64,000 bases of DNA from Dermacoccus nishinomiyaensis (lineage in GTDB: Bacteria > Actinomycetota > Actinomycetes > Actinomycetales > Dermatophilaceae): NCBI RefSeq assembly GCF_900447535.1, contig NZ_UFXX01000001.1:2460736-2524735 (forward strand). Reading direction: 5' to 3'. Of the stretch, positions 10,114 to 19,970 are shown piece by piece. The notes below the pieces were generated by a model that had not been told where the DNA came from, searched no databases, and saw only the letters and a program-made list of their open reading frames with translations. Each line of letters starts with the position of its first letter. The first letter of the stretch is position 1. The position numbers and the translations under genes are program-made.

Positions 10114-10934
10114 CGCACACCGCTCCAGCGTCCGCGCAGCAAGGCGAGCACGACGAGGCAGATGCCGAGCATGAGGGCCGCGAGGGCGGTGGCGGCGTCC
10201 TGACTGATGTCGAGCGCCTGATACACCGCGAGGGGGCCCGTCTGGGTCGTGCCGGGGAAGCTGCCGGCGAAGGTCATCGTCGCACCGAACTCACCGAGAG
10301 CGCGTGCCCAGGAGAGCGTCAACCCCGCGAGCAGGCCGGGCGCCGCCATCGGGATGAGGACGCGGCGCAGCGTGTACCAGCGGCTCGCGCCGAGCACGGT
10401 GGCGGTGCGCGCCCACCGAGCGTCGATGCCGCGGAACGCGCCTTCGGCGGCGACGACGAAGAACGGCATCGCGACGAACGTCTCGGCCAGCACGACGCGC
10501 ACCCACGAGTAGGGCAGCGACGTGCCGAAGCTGTCCTGCAGCACCGTGCCGATGAGGCCGCCGCGCCCCCACGCGTCGAGCAGGGCGACACCGGCGACGA
10601 CGGGCGGCAGCACGAGGGGGACCGTGACGAGCGCCCGCAGCCACGCGGCGGCACGCCCCCGCAGGCGTGAGAGCCACCAGGCGAGAGGGGTGCCGAACAG
10701 TGCGGACAGGGCTGCCGTCGTCGTCGTGGTGCGAAGCGACAGCAGGAGAGCTTCGCGTGTGCCGGCGGTCTGCAGGTCGGCGGCGAAGTGCGACCAGCGC
10801 ACCTCCAGCAGCAGCGCAACGAGCGGGACGACGACGAACGCGACCGCGACCGCTGCGAACACCCCGAGCACCACACCGCCGGCATCGGGGGCGCGGCGGG
10901 TGGGGCTCGTTCTGCTGGCGCTGGGGGCGCTCAC
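10110..10934 (-). CDS. modB: Molybdate ABC transporter permease
   Basis: 274 aa, GTG start one base after the modA stop. Five or six membrane helices with the binding-protein-dependent EAA loop TVLGASRWYTLRRVLIPMAAPGL near 190 and ALGEFGATMTFAGSFPGTTQT near 220, which is characteristic of ModB/CysT-type permeases. It forms the inner-membrane channel for ModA-delivered molybdate, powered by ModC. Confidence 0.93.
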   Translation of the reverse strand: MSAPSASRTSPTRRAPDAGGVVLGVFAAVAVAFVVVPLVALLLEVRWSHFAADLQTAGTREALLLSLRTTTTTAALSALFGTPLAWWLSRLRGRAAAWLRALVTVPLVLPPVVAGVALLDAWGRGGLIGTVLQDSFGTSLPYSWVRVVLAETFVAMPFFVVAAEGAFRGIDARWARTATVLGASRWYTLRRVLIPMAAPGLLAGLTLSWARALGEFGATMTFAGSFPGTTQTGPLAVYQALDISQDAATALAALMLGICLVVLALLRGRWSGVR

Positions 10935-10935
10935 G

Positions 10936-11736
10936 TCAGCTCGGCGAGCCGAACCCGGCGTCGCTCAGCACCTTGCGGCCCTCGGCGCCGGTGATGAGCT
11001 GCACGAACTGCTTGGCGTACTCGTTGTTGCTCCACGTCGCGATCGGCAGCGTCGTCTTGACGTTCGAGCCGGACGCGATATCGACGCCCGTCACCTTGTC
11101 ACCGGCGGCCTTGACGTCCGTGCGGTACACGACCGCGGCGTCCGCGTCACCGGAGGAGACCTTCGCGAGCGTCGACTTGACGTTCTGCTCGTAACTGACG
11201 ACGTGCGCGTGGACGTTCGCCTTCGCCAGCGCCTTGTCGGCGGCGCGCCCGCACGGCACGGTCTTGGCGCACAGCACGGTGCTGACCTTCGCGAGGCTCG
11301 CGAGGTCGGTGACGTGGCCCGGGTTGCCCTTGGGCGTCGCGATCTCGAGTTCGTTCGTCGCGAAGTCGGTCCAGGTCTTGCCCTGCGTGATGTCGGCCGG
11401 CATCGTCTTGGGCGTCGTCGTGTCGGCCATGGCGACGACGTCGGCCGGTGCACCACCCTTGAGTTGGCGCACGATGTCCTGGCTGCCTGCGAAGCTCATC
11501 TTGATCTCGACGCCGGGGTGGTTCTTCTCGAAGTCCTCGGCGAGCTTGGTGAAGCTCTCGGTGAGCGAGGCCGCGGCGAGGACGGTGATGGTCTTGCTCG
11601 AGCTCGCCGTGGCCGAGGAGCTGCCGGCGGCGTTCGAGCCCGACGAGTTCGTGCTGCTCGACCCGCCGCAGCCGGACAGACCCAGCACGGCGGCGGATGC
11701 GGTGGCGGCGGTCGCCGTCGTGAGGGAACGATTCAT
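10936..11736 (-). CDS. modA: Molybdate-binding lipoprotein
   Basis: 266 aa. Lipoprotein signal with lipobox LGLSGCGG at about 18-25, then a Ser/Asn linker and a type II periplasmic-binding fold: ITVLAAASLTESFTKLAEDF, FAGSQDIVRQLKGGAPADVV, CAKTVPCGRAADKAL. These match ModA, where Ser residues of the AAASL and GSQ loops hold the oxyanion. It is the first gene of the modABC operon and would be anchored outside the membrane. No ModE-type palindrome was recognised upstream. Confidence 0.92.
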   Translation of the reverse strand: MNRSLTTATAATASAAVLGLSGCGGSSSTNSSGSNAAGSSSATASSSKTITVLAAASLTESFTKLAEDFEKNHPGVEIKMSFAGSQDIVRQLKGGAPADVVAMADTTTPKTMPADITQGKTWTDFATNELEIATPKGNPGHVTDLASLAKVSTVLCAKTVPCGRAADKALAKANVHAHVVSYEQNVKSTLAKVSSGDADAAVVYRTDVKAAGDKVTGVDIASGSNVKTTLPIATWSNNEYAKQFVQLITGAEGRKVLSDAGFGSPS

Positions 11737-11802
11737 CCTCGTGGCCTTCTGTCTCTCGGTCGGCTGATCGGATCGGTTCTCGGGGCGAGGACGCCGGGGT
11801 GG

Positions 11803-12678
11803 TCAGGCCCGTCGGAACAGCTCGGCGGCGACGCTCGGGTCGATCGGCATCGGGTGGGGGCGTTTCGCCTCACGCCCGTCACCCGAGCTCGTGCCGCGCA
11901 GGCGGCGTTCGATCCACGGGCCGAAGTATTCCTTCGACCACTCGGCGTTCTCCGCCAGGCGCTGACGGGCTGGCTTCGGTTCGAGCGGCGGGAGCAGGTC
12001 GAGCCAGTCGCCCTCGGTCGGCAGGCCCAGCGTCCACGCCGCCTGCTGCGCGACACGGCGGTGGCCCTCGGGGGACAGGTGCAGGCGGTCGGCACCCCAC
12101 ATGCGCATGTCCCGCAGTGCACGCATGCCCCACACGTCGAGCACGTAGCAGTCGTGTCGCTGCGCGATGCCCCACAGGTTCGCGATGTGCCAGCTGATGC
12201 GCGGTCGCAAGCGGGTCATGATCTTCGAACCCGTGGGGTTGACCATCGTCGCGAGCATGACGTCGGCTCCGGCGTCCTTGAGGCGGACGACGGCGGCCTC
12301 GAGCTGATCGGCAACGTCGTCGAGGTCGACGTTCGGGCGCATGATGTTGTTGCCGCCGCCGACCATGCTGACGAGGTCGGGCTGCATCGCGAGCGCGGCG
12401 TCGAGCTGCGGGCCGACGACGTCGGCGAGCAGCTTGCCCCGGATCGCGAGGTTCGCGTACTCAAATGCGTGCCCCGCGCCGTCGGCGACCTGAGCGAGGT
12501 CGACGGCGAGCCGGTCGGCCCAGCCGAGGTAGGCGTCGTCCTGACGCGGGTCGGGGTCGCTCATGCCCTCGGTGAAGGAGTCACCGATGGCGACGTAGCG
12601 CCGCCACGTCCGCTCGTGGCCGCTGCGGGCCGCGGGCGCCTCTTCGGCGGTACGGGTGTCGGGGGTCGTGTCTGTCAC
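11803..12678 (-). CDS. SGNH/GDSL-family hydrolase
   Basis: 291 aa. The GTG start overlaps the ung stop as GTGA. Block I is [14 protein letters not shown] (catalytic Ser near residue 37), block [16 protein letters not shown] carries the Gly-x-Asn, and [14 protein letters not shown] near 230 carries the Asp-x-x-His. It belongs with cytoplasmic actinobacterial GDSL esterases of unknown substrate; no signal peptide is present. It is coupled to ung, but no functional link is evident. Confidence 0.88.
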   Translation of the reverse strand: MTDTTPDTRTAEEAPAARSGHERTWRRYVAIGDSFTEGMSDPDPRQDDAYLGWADRLAVDLAQVADGAGHAFEYANLAIRGKLLADVVGPQLDAALAMQPDLVSMVGGGNNIMRPNVDLDDVADQLEAAVVRLKDAGADVMLATMVNPTGSKIMTRLRPRISWHIANLWGIAQRHDCYVLDVWGMRALRDMRMWGADRLHLSPEGHRRVAQQAAWTLGLPTEGDWLDLLPPLEPKPARQRLAENAEWSKEYFGPWIERRLRGTSSGDGREAKRPHPMPIDPSVAAELFRRA

Positions 12679-13349
12679 GGGATGCGCCAATCGATCGTGT
12701 GCGTGCCGAGTTCTTCGAGCAGGGCGTTGGTGCGGCTGAACGGCTTGCTGCCGAAGAAGCCGCCGCGGGCCGACAACGGTGAGGGGTGGGCCGACTCGAC
12801 GGTCGGCGTGTCGCCGAGGTGCGGCGCGAGTGAGCGCGCGTCGCGCCCCCACAGGATGGCGACGAGGGGCTGCTCGCGCTCGACGAGCGCGTTGATCGCC
12901 GTCGCGGTGACGTGCTCCCAGCCCTTGCCGCGATGGCTCGCCGGCTTGCCGGGCTGCACCGTCAGGACGCGGTTGAGCAGCAGCACCCCCTGATCGGTCC
13001 ACGCCGACAGGTCACCGTGCTCGGGTGGGGTGATACCGAGGTCGTCGTGCAGTTCGGTGTAGATGTTCGCGAGGCTGCGGGGGATGGGCCGCACGTCGGG
13101 TGCGACGGCGAAGCTCAGGCCGATCGGGTGCCCGGGCGTCGGGTACGGGTCCTGGCCGACGACGAGGACGCGCACCTCGTCGAACGGCTGCGTGAACGCG
13201 CGCAGCACGGCGTCGCCCGCAGGCAGGTAGCCGCGCCCCGCGGCCACCTCGTCACGCAGGAACGCCCCCGCGGCGGCGATGTGCTCGGCGGCGGGCGCGA
13301 GGGGTTCGACCCAGCTCGGGTGGACGAGTTCGTCGTACGGACGAGGCAT
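12675..13349 (-). CDS. ung: Uracil-DNA glycosylase, family 1
   Basis: 224 aa, the normal length. Water-activating motif [19 protein letters not shown] near residue 66 with the catalytic Asp, uracil-specificity segment [12 protein letters not shown], and the C-terminal [18 protein letters not shown] minor-groove loop with the catalytic His. It removes uracil from DNA at the start of base-excision repair. It is followed by a coupled SGNH hydrolase gene. Confidence 0.97.
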   Translation of the reverse strand: MPRPYDELVHPSWVEPLAPAAEHIAAAGAFLRDEVAAGRGYLPAGDAVLRAFTQPFDEVRVLVVGQDPYPTPGHPIGLSFAVAPDVRPIPRSLANIYTELHDDLGITPPEHGDLSAWTDQGVLLLNRVLTVQPGKPASHRGKGWEHVTATAINALVEREQPLVAILWGRDARSLAPHLGDTPTVESAHPSPLSARGGFFGSKPFSRTNALLEELGTHTIDWRIP

Positions 13350-13429
13350 GTGTCCAACCTATCGCGCGGGTCTGACAACCCGCCCCGAGCGCGGTTGGAA
13401 CGGGCCGGGCGGCCTCGTATCCTGAGCGG

Positions 13430-13708
13430 ATGGCCATGATCGAGACCCCCGCGGGTGCCCACGTGCCCGGTGACGCCGACGCGCCCGGGCTGAGCGAGCG
13501 CGACCGTGCGATGCTCGCCTTCGAACGCGAGTGGTGGAAGCTGCCCGGCGCCAAGGAAGCGGCGATCAAGGAGCGCTTCGGGCTGACGAGCACGCAGTAC
13601 TACCAGCAGCTCAACAAGCTCGCCGACACCGAGGCGGCGCTCGCCGCGGATCCGTTGCTCGTGAAGCGGATCCAGCGACGCCGCGCGGGGCGTCGACGCA
13701 CCGTCTGA
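13430..13708 (+). CDS. DUF3263 helix-turn-helix-like protein
   Basis: 92 aa. It contains LSERDRAMLAFEREWWKLPGAKEAAIKERFGLTSTQYYQQLNKL, the DUF3263 core (described here by parts: a WWK block near residue 40 and an STQYYQ block near 60), found almost only in actinobacteria and predicted to be a small DNA-binding protein. The C-terminus is very basic (RRRAGRRR), which fits nucleic-acid binding. It is a single gene divergent from ung; the function is not known. Confidence 0.85.
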   Translation: MAMIETPAGAHVPGDADAPGLSERDRAMLAFEREWWKLPGAKEAAIKERFGLTSTQYYQQLNKLADTEAALAADPLLVKRIQRRRAGRRRTV

Positions 13709-13840
13709 ACCGCGGCTCAGCGCGCCGCCACGTCCCCGCATGTCGCCGCTCTCGTGGCGCCGCAGCCCATCTTGGCAGCCGCACGACAGACGTCGGGGTG
13801 CCGCTATGAGCGAACAACACGCGGGTGCGTGCGCGGAGGG

Positions 13841-13902
13841 TTTGCACTCGGTGGGGGCGAGTGCTAATCATGGGGTTAGCACTCTGATCGTGAGAGTGAC
13901 AA
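13841..13902 (+). promoter_or_regulatory. Two tandem CIRCE elements (HrcA operators)
   Basis: The first box is TTTGCACTC, nine bases, GAGTGCTAA (13,841-13,867), one base off the consensus TTAGCACTC-N9-GAGTGCTAA. The second is TTAGCACTC, nine bases, GAGTGACAA (13,876-13,902), with a perfect left arm and two mismatches on the right. Eight bases separate the boxes. They lie about 120 bp upstream of groEL and mark HrcA heat-shock repression. Confidence 0.93.
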
Positions 13903-13945
13903 AAGCCTGACTGCAGCAGTGAGGGTTCGGGGCGCGCCGACATGA

Positions 13946-15658
<1,713 letters not shown>

Positions 15659-15675
15659 GAAAGCGCGCCTCCACG

Positions 15676-15722
15676 GGCTGACGCCCGCCTGAGTGAATGC
15701 TCGGGCGGGCGTCAGCCTTTTG
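15676..15722 (+). terminator. Rho-independent terminator after groEL
   Basis: GGCTGACGCCCGCCTGAG pairs with CTCGGGCGGGCGTCAGCC (one mismatch) across a six-base loop and is followed by TTTTG, 18 bases after the groEL stop. Confidence 0.9.
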
Positions 15723-15804
15723 TCGTCCAGGGAGCACTTCCTCTCGCGATGTTGCCCGGGTTTCGGGCGTGACGCGCCTCGAATCGCGGGCAACATCGAG
15801 GCGG

Positions 15805-15839
15805 TTGACATGCGCATCTGCGCATATGAAACTAAGTGC
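15805..15839 (+). promoter_or_regulatory. padR promoter with overlapping palindromic operator
   Basis: TTGACA at 15,805-15,810 makes a clear -35; 17 bases later GAAACT (or CATATGAA just before it) is a weak -10. Inside the spacer is the perfect inverted repeat ATGCGCA-TC-TGCGCAT (15,810-15,825). The expected transcription start falls at or next to the padR ATG (15,840), and there is no ribosome site, so the message is probably leaderless. A palindrome in this place suggests autorepression by the PadR protein; this is inference. Confidence 0.6.
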
Positions 15840-16550
15840 ATGTCGTTGCAGCATGCGTTGCTCGTGTCCCTCGCCGAGCGCGAGGCGAGCGGGTATGACC
15901 TGACGCGGCGCTTCGACCGTTCGCTCGGGTTCTTCTGGAGCGCGACGCACCAGCAGATCTACCGCGTCCTCGCCAAGATGGCGGACGCAGGCCTCGTCGA
16001 GGTCCGCACCGAGGCGGGCGAGGGGCGCCCCGACCGTCGCGTCTACACGATCGCCCCGGCCGGTCGCGCGGAACTACTCGCGTGGACGCGCACACCCACC
16101 CCGAGCGAGACGCTGCGCTCCGAGTTCGCCGTCAAGGTGCGCGGCATGCGCTTCGGCGACGCGGACGCCGTCGTCGCCGACATCCGCCGTCATCGCGACG
16201 AGCACGCCGCCCAGCTCGCCTACTTCGAGGCCAACTGCGCGAGGCACTACCCCGATCCGTCATCCCTCAGCGACGAGGAGCGTCCGACCTACGCCGTCCT
16301 GCGCGGGGGCATCCGCACCGAACGCGCCATGCTCGAGTGGTGCGACGAGATGGTGGCGCTGCTGAGCGGCGAGACGCTGCCCACCTCCTGCGTGCAGGTG
16401 CACCCGGGTGCACTTGCGCGCAGGGGTGAAGACGGTGATGAGGACGGAAACCTGAACGTGGACGCCGACGGGAACCTCGCGGCGAGCGTCGACGTGGACG
16501 ACAGACCGCACGACAACGAACGCACCCCACCACCCGGGAGAACACGATGA
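15840..16550 (+). CDS. PadR-family transcriptional regulator
   Basis: 236 aa from the ATG at 15,840. An N-terminal PadR winged helix (about 1-85) contains SLAEREASGYDLTRRFDRSLGFFW and QIYRVLAKMADAGLVEV; a helical dimerisation C-domain (Vir_act_alpha_C type) follows to about residue 180. The last 55-60 residues are acidic low-complexity sequence with no counterpart in usual PadR proteins, and their DNA contains a 16-bp palindrome (GTGCACCCGGGTGCAC, 16,398-16,413). The stop overlaps the fadH start as ATGA, so it is probably the local regulator of fadH. Confidence 0.88.
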   Translation: MSLQHALLVSLAEREASGYDLTRRFDRSLGFFWSATHQQIYRVLAKMADAGLVEVRTEAGEGRPDRRVYTIAPAGRAELLAWTRTPTPSETLRSEFAVKVRGMRFGDADAVVADIRRHRDEHAAQLAYFEANCARHYPDPSSLSDEERPTYAVLRGGIRTERAMLEWCDEMVALLSGETLPTSCVQVHPGALARRGEDGDEDGNLNVDADGNLAASVDVDDRPHDNERTPPPGRTR

Positions 16551-18691
16551 GTTATGAGCACCTGCTCAGCCCCCTCGACGTCGGCGGCATCACGCTGAAG
16601 AACCGCGTCATGATGGGCTCGATGCACACCGGTTTCGAGGACAAGGCGAAGGACTTCCCGCAGCTCGCGCGCTACTTCGCGGCACGCGCCGAGGGTGGCG
16701 TCGCGCTCATGGTGACGGGCGGTTTCGCGCCGAACATCACCGGCCAGCTCGGCCCGATGGGTTCGATGCTGACGGCGAAGCGGCAGCTCGGGCGGCACAA
16801 GCTCGTCACCGACGCCGTCCACGAGCACGACGGGCGCATCGTCATGCAGATCCTGCACGCGGGCCGCTACGGCTACACGCCCTGGAGCAAGAGCGCGTCG
16901 AACAAGAAGTCGCCGATCACGCCGTTCGGCACGCGCGCGATGAGCACGAAGGACGTCGAGAAGACGATCCGCGACTACGCGAACTCGGCGCGCCTCGCGA
17001 AGGACGCCGGCTACGACGGCGTCGAGATCATGGGCTCCGAGGGCTACCTCATCAACCAATTCCTCGCCGCCCGCACGAACGACCGCACCGACCGTTTCGG
17101 TGGCTCCGCCGAGAAGCGCATGACGCTGCCGCGCGAGATCGCGCGCGCCGTCCGCGACGCCGCCGGCGACGACTTCCTCGTCCTGTACCGCATCTCCGTG
17201 GCCGACCTCGTCGACCACTCCCAGACGTTCGAGGAGATCGCGACGCTTGCGCAGCACCTGCAGGGTGACGTGTCGATGTTCAACTCCGGCATCGGCTGGC
17301 ACGAGGCGCGCATCCCGACGATCGTGACGTCGGTGCCGCGCGCCGCGTTCGCGTGGGCGACGGGCAAGCTGCGCGCCGAGGTCGACATCCCCGTCATCGC
17401 GAGCAACCGCATCAACACCCCCGAGGTGGGCGAGCAGATCATCGCGGACGGTCTCGCGGACATGGTCTCGATGGCGCGTCCGCTGCTCGCGGACCCCGAC
17501 TTCGTCAAGAAGGCGCAGGCGGGCCGCGCCGACCTGATCAACACGTGCATCGCGTGCAACCAGGCGTGCCTCGACCACACGTTCAGCGGCAAGAAGGTGA
17601 GCTGCCTCGTCAACCCGCAGGCCGGACGCGAGGGCGAGCTCGTCCTGCTGCCCGTGCCGAAGCCGCGCGCCAAGCGCGTCGCCGTCGTCGGCGCGGGCCC
17701 CGCCGGGCTCGCCGCCGCGACGAACCTCGCCGAGCGCGGCCACGACGTCACCCTCTTCGAGGCACGCGACCACCTCGGCGGCCAGTTCCGTCTCGCGATG
17801 AACATCCCCGGCAAGGAGGAGTTCGCCGAGACGCTGCGCTACTTCATGACGCGGCTGGACGAGTTGAAGGTCGACGTCCGCCTCTCGACACGCGCCGACG
17901 CCGAAACGCTCGACGGTTACGACCACGTCGTCCTCGCCACGGGCGTGACGCCGCGTCGCCCCGCCATCGAGGGCATTGACCACGCGAAGGTCGTCATGTA
18001 CGACGAGTTGCTGCGCGGTGAGAAGGTCGCCGGTGAGCGCGTCGCCGTCGTCGGTGCCGGTGGCATCGGCTTCGACGTCAGCGAGTACCTGCTGCACGAG
18101 CCGCACGAGAACCTCAAGCACTGGATGGAGCGCTGGGGCGTCACCGAGTCGGAGAACGTGCCCGGCAACATCGTCGAGAAGGTCACGGAGAAGCCGCGCC
18201 GCCAGGTCTACCTCGTGCAGCGCAAGCACACCGCGCTCGGCAAGGGCCTGGGCAAGACGAGCGGCTGGGTGCACCGCCAGACGCTCAAGGACTCGAAGGT
18301 CGAGTTCATCGGCGGCGCCACCTACGACAAGGTCGACGACGCCGGCCTGCACCTGACGATCACGCCCACGCCGCCGCGCGCCGTCGGGCCGCTGACGAAG
18401 GCGTCGAAGAAGACGGGCCTGCCCCTGACGATGGTGCCGCAGCTCAAGGCCCTCGACGCGAAGTACGCGAGCGTCCCCGCCGAGGCGAAGGCGAAGTTCG
18501 AGGGCCAGGAGCCGACCAAGCGCGTGCTCGACGTCGACACCGTCGTCATCTGCGCGGGTCAGGAGTCGGTGGCCGACACGTTCGGTCTCGACCCGGCGAA
18601 GGTCACCGTCATCGGCGGTGCCGACGTCGCCGCAGAGCTCGACGCGAAGCGCGCCATCAAGCAGGCCACGGAGCTCGCCGCGGCGCTGTGA
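16547..18691 (+). CDS. fadH: 2,4-dienoyl-CoA reductase (FMN/FAD/4Fe-4S)
   Basis: 714 aa, close to the family's usual 670. The Old-Yellow-Enzyme TIM barrel (about 1-350) contains ILHAGRYGYTPW, GYDGVEIMGSEGYLINQFLA and NDRTDRFGGSAEKRM. The 4Fe-4S cysteines are CIACNQACLDHTFSGKKVSC (about 340-360). An FAD/NAD(P) Rossmann half starts with VAVVGAGPAGLAAATNLA (about 380) and has a second GXGXXG in VAVVGAGGIGFDVSEYL. It reduces 2,4-dienoyl-CoA with NADPH during oxidation of unsaturated fatty acids. It is translationally coupled to padR. Confidence 0.94.
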   Translation: MSYEHLLSPLDVGGITLKNRVMMGSMHTGFEDKAKDFPQLARYFAARAEGGVALMVTGGFAPNITGQLGPMGSMLTAKRQLGRHKLVTDAVHEHDGRIVMQILHAGRYGYTPWSKSASNKKSPITPFGTRAMSTKDVEKTIRDYANSARLAKDAGYDGVEIMGSEGYLINQFLAARTNDRTDRFGGSAEKRMTLPREIARAVRDAAGDDFLVLYRISVADLVDHSQTFEEIATLAQHLQGDVSMFNSGIGWHEARIPTIVTSVPRAAFAWATGKLRAEVDIPVIASNRINTPEVGEQIIADGLADMVSMARPLLADPDFVKKAQAGRADLINTCIACNQACLDHTFSGKKVSCLVNPQAGREGELVLLPVPKPRAKRVAVVGAGPAGLAAATNLAERGHDVTLFEARDHLGGQFRLAMNIPGKEEFAETLRYFMTRLDELKVDVRLSTRADAETLDGYDHVVLATGVTPRRPAIEGIDHAKVVMYDELLRGEKVAGERVAVVGAGGIGFDVSEYLLHEPHENLKHWMERWGVTESENVPGNIVEKVTEKPRRQVYLVQRKHTALGKGLGKTSGWVHRQTLKDSKVEFIGGATYDKVDDAGLHLTITPTPPRAVGPLTKASKKTGLPLTMVPQLKALDAKYASVPAEAKAKFEGQEPTKRVLDVDTVVICAGQESVADTFGLDPAKVTVIGGADVAAELDAKRAIKQATELAAAL

Positions 18692-18695
18692 CGAA

Positions 18696-18728
18696 CCGTC
18701 GGGCCCGACACGTCGTCGGGCCCGACGG
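18696..18728. terminator. Bidirectional hairpin between fadH and the WXG100 gene
   Basis: CCGTCGGGCCCGAC and GTCGGGCCCGACGG are perfect 14-bp arms around a five-base loop. It sits between two convergent stops, so it can terminate both transcripts. Confidence 0.85.
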
Positions 18729-18744
18729 CCGGCAGGTGCCGCGC

Positions 18745-19041
18745 TCAGGCGGTGACCCAGCGGCGCACGTTGTTGTCCTCCGCCGTCGAGTACTCGCTGC
18801 TCGTGAGGTGCAGCGTCGAGCTGATCGTGTCGAGCGTCGACTTCAGCTTGTTCATGTCGGTGTTCCACGTCGTCATGAGCGAGGTGAAGTTCGTCTGCGC
18901 CGAACCCTTCCACTGCGTCTGCAGCGTCGTCAGCTTCGTGTTGAGGTTCGTCAGAGACGTCTCGAGGTCGGTGACGAGCGTCGCGGTGTCGGTGCCGTGA
19001 GCGGAGATCGCGTCGGAGTCGACGGTGTACTGCGATGCCAT
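18745..19041 (-). CDS. WXG100-family (ESAT-6-like) protein
   Basis: 98 aa, ATG at 19,041 after GAAAGGCACATC. It has the helical hairpin of the WXG100 family with QWKGSAQTNF at the turn (W-x-G near residue 44) and Ser/Thr/Leu-rich amphipathic arms, and no signal peptide. Such proteins are secreted as dimers by the Type VII (ESX-like) system. No EccC, second WXG100 gene or LXG toxin lies nearby, so it is an orphan here. Its acidic C-terminus ends EYSTAEDNNVRRWVTA. Confidence 0.9.
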   Translation of the reverse strand: MASQYTVDSDAISAHGTDTATLVTDLETSLTNLNTKLTTLQTQWKGSAQTNFTSLMTTWNTDMNKLKSTLDTISSTLHLTSSEYSTAEDNNVRRWVTA

Positions 19042-19222
19042 GATGTGCCTTTCGTGGGGCGCGCGGGCTGCTCCCGTGGCGCTTGCCTCCGACGGTAGGC
19101 CGACGGCGCCCACCCGTGCTTCGGGCCGTCCACAGGGCCGCGCAGCCGTCACAGCTGTGGATGAACGAGCCTGTCTCGCGGCCCGGGGGACGGTTGTCGG
19201 AGTGGACAGCTACCTTGGCATC

Positions 19223-19969
19223 ATGACGAAGCGTGTGGTGGCAGCCGAGGCCGACGGCCTGACGATGGCCTACGGCGAGGATGACGCCCGGGTGCTCGCC
19301 CTCGACGGGGTGAGCCTCGAGCTGTTCGAAGGGGAGTTCACCGCCGTCATGGGCCCGAGCGGCTCGGGCAAGTCGACGCTCATGCACTGCCTCGCGGCGC
19401 TGGAGACGCCGACGTCGGGGCGGGTGTTCATCGGTGACGTCGAGGTCAGCTCCCTCGACGACAAGCGCCTCACGCGGCTGCGGCGCGACCACATCGGCTT
19501 CATCTTCCAATCGTTCAACCTCGTGCCGACGCTGACGGCGCGCGAGAACATCATGCTGCCCGCCTCGATCGCGGGCAGAAAGGTCGATCAAGAGCTGTTC
19601 GACGACGTCATCGATGCCGTCGGCCTGCGCGAACGGCTCGGGCACCGTCCGAGCCAGCTGTCCGGCGGCCAGCAGCAGCGCGTCGCGTGCGCCCGGGCGC
19701 TCGTCACGCAGCCCGACATCATCTTCGCGGACGAACCGACCGGCAACCTCGACTCCCGCTCGGGCGAAGAGGTGCTGTCGTTCCTGCGCCGCAGCGTCGA
19801 CCGACTCGGCCAGACCATCGTCATGGTGACGCACGACCCCGTCGCCGCGGGCTTCACCGACCGCGTCGTCTTCCTCGCGGACGGACGCGTCGTCGACGAG
19901 ATGCGTGAGCCGACGTCCGAGCGCGTCCTCGATCGCATGAAGGCGTTCGACGCCGCCGCGAGGCGCTGA
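19223..19969 (+). CDS. ABC transporter ATP-binding protein (MacB/LolD type)
   Basis: 248 aa. Walker [16 protein letters not shown] near residue 45, Q-loop [13 protein letters not shown], signature [16 protein letters not shown] and Walker [19 protein letters not shown] with the GNLD typical of the MacB/FtsE/LolD group. It pairs with the FtsX-type permease that starts one base after its stop, so the two form one transporter, probably mechanically coupling ATP hydrolysis to a substrate outside the membrane. It is divergent from the WXG100 gene. Confidence 0.93.
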   Translation: MTKRVVAAEADGLTMAYGEDDARVLALDGVSLELFEGEFTAVMGPSGSGKSTLMHCLAALETPTSGRVFIGDVEVSSLDDKRLTRLRRDHIGFIFQSFNLVPTLTARENIMLPASIAGRKVDQELFDDVIDAVGLRERLGHRPSQLSGGQQQRVACARALVTQPDIIFADEPTGNLDSRSGEEVLSFLRRSVDRLGQTIVMVTHDPVAAGFTDRVVFLADGRVVDEMREPTSERVLDRMKAFDAAARR

Positions 19970-19970
19970 C

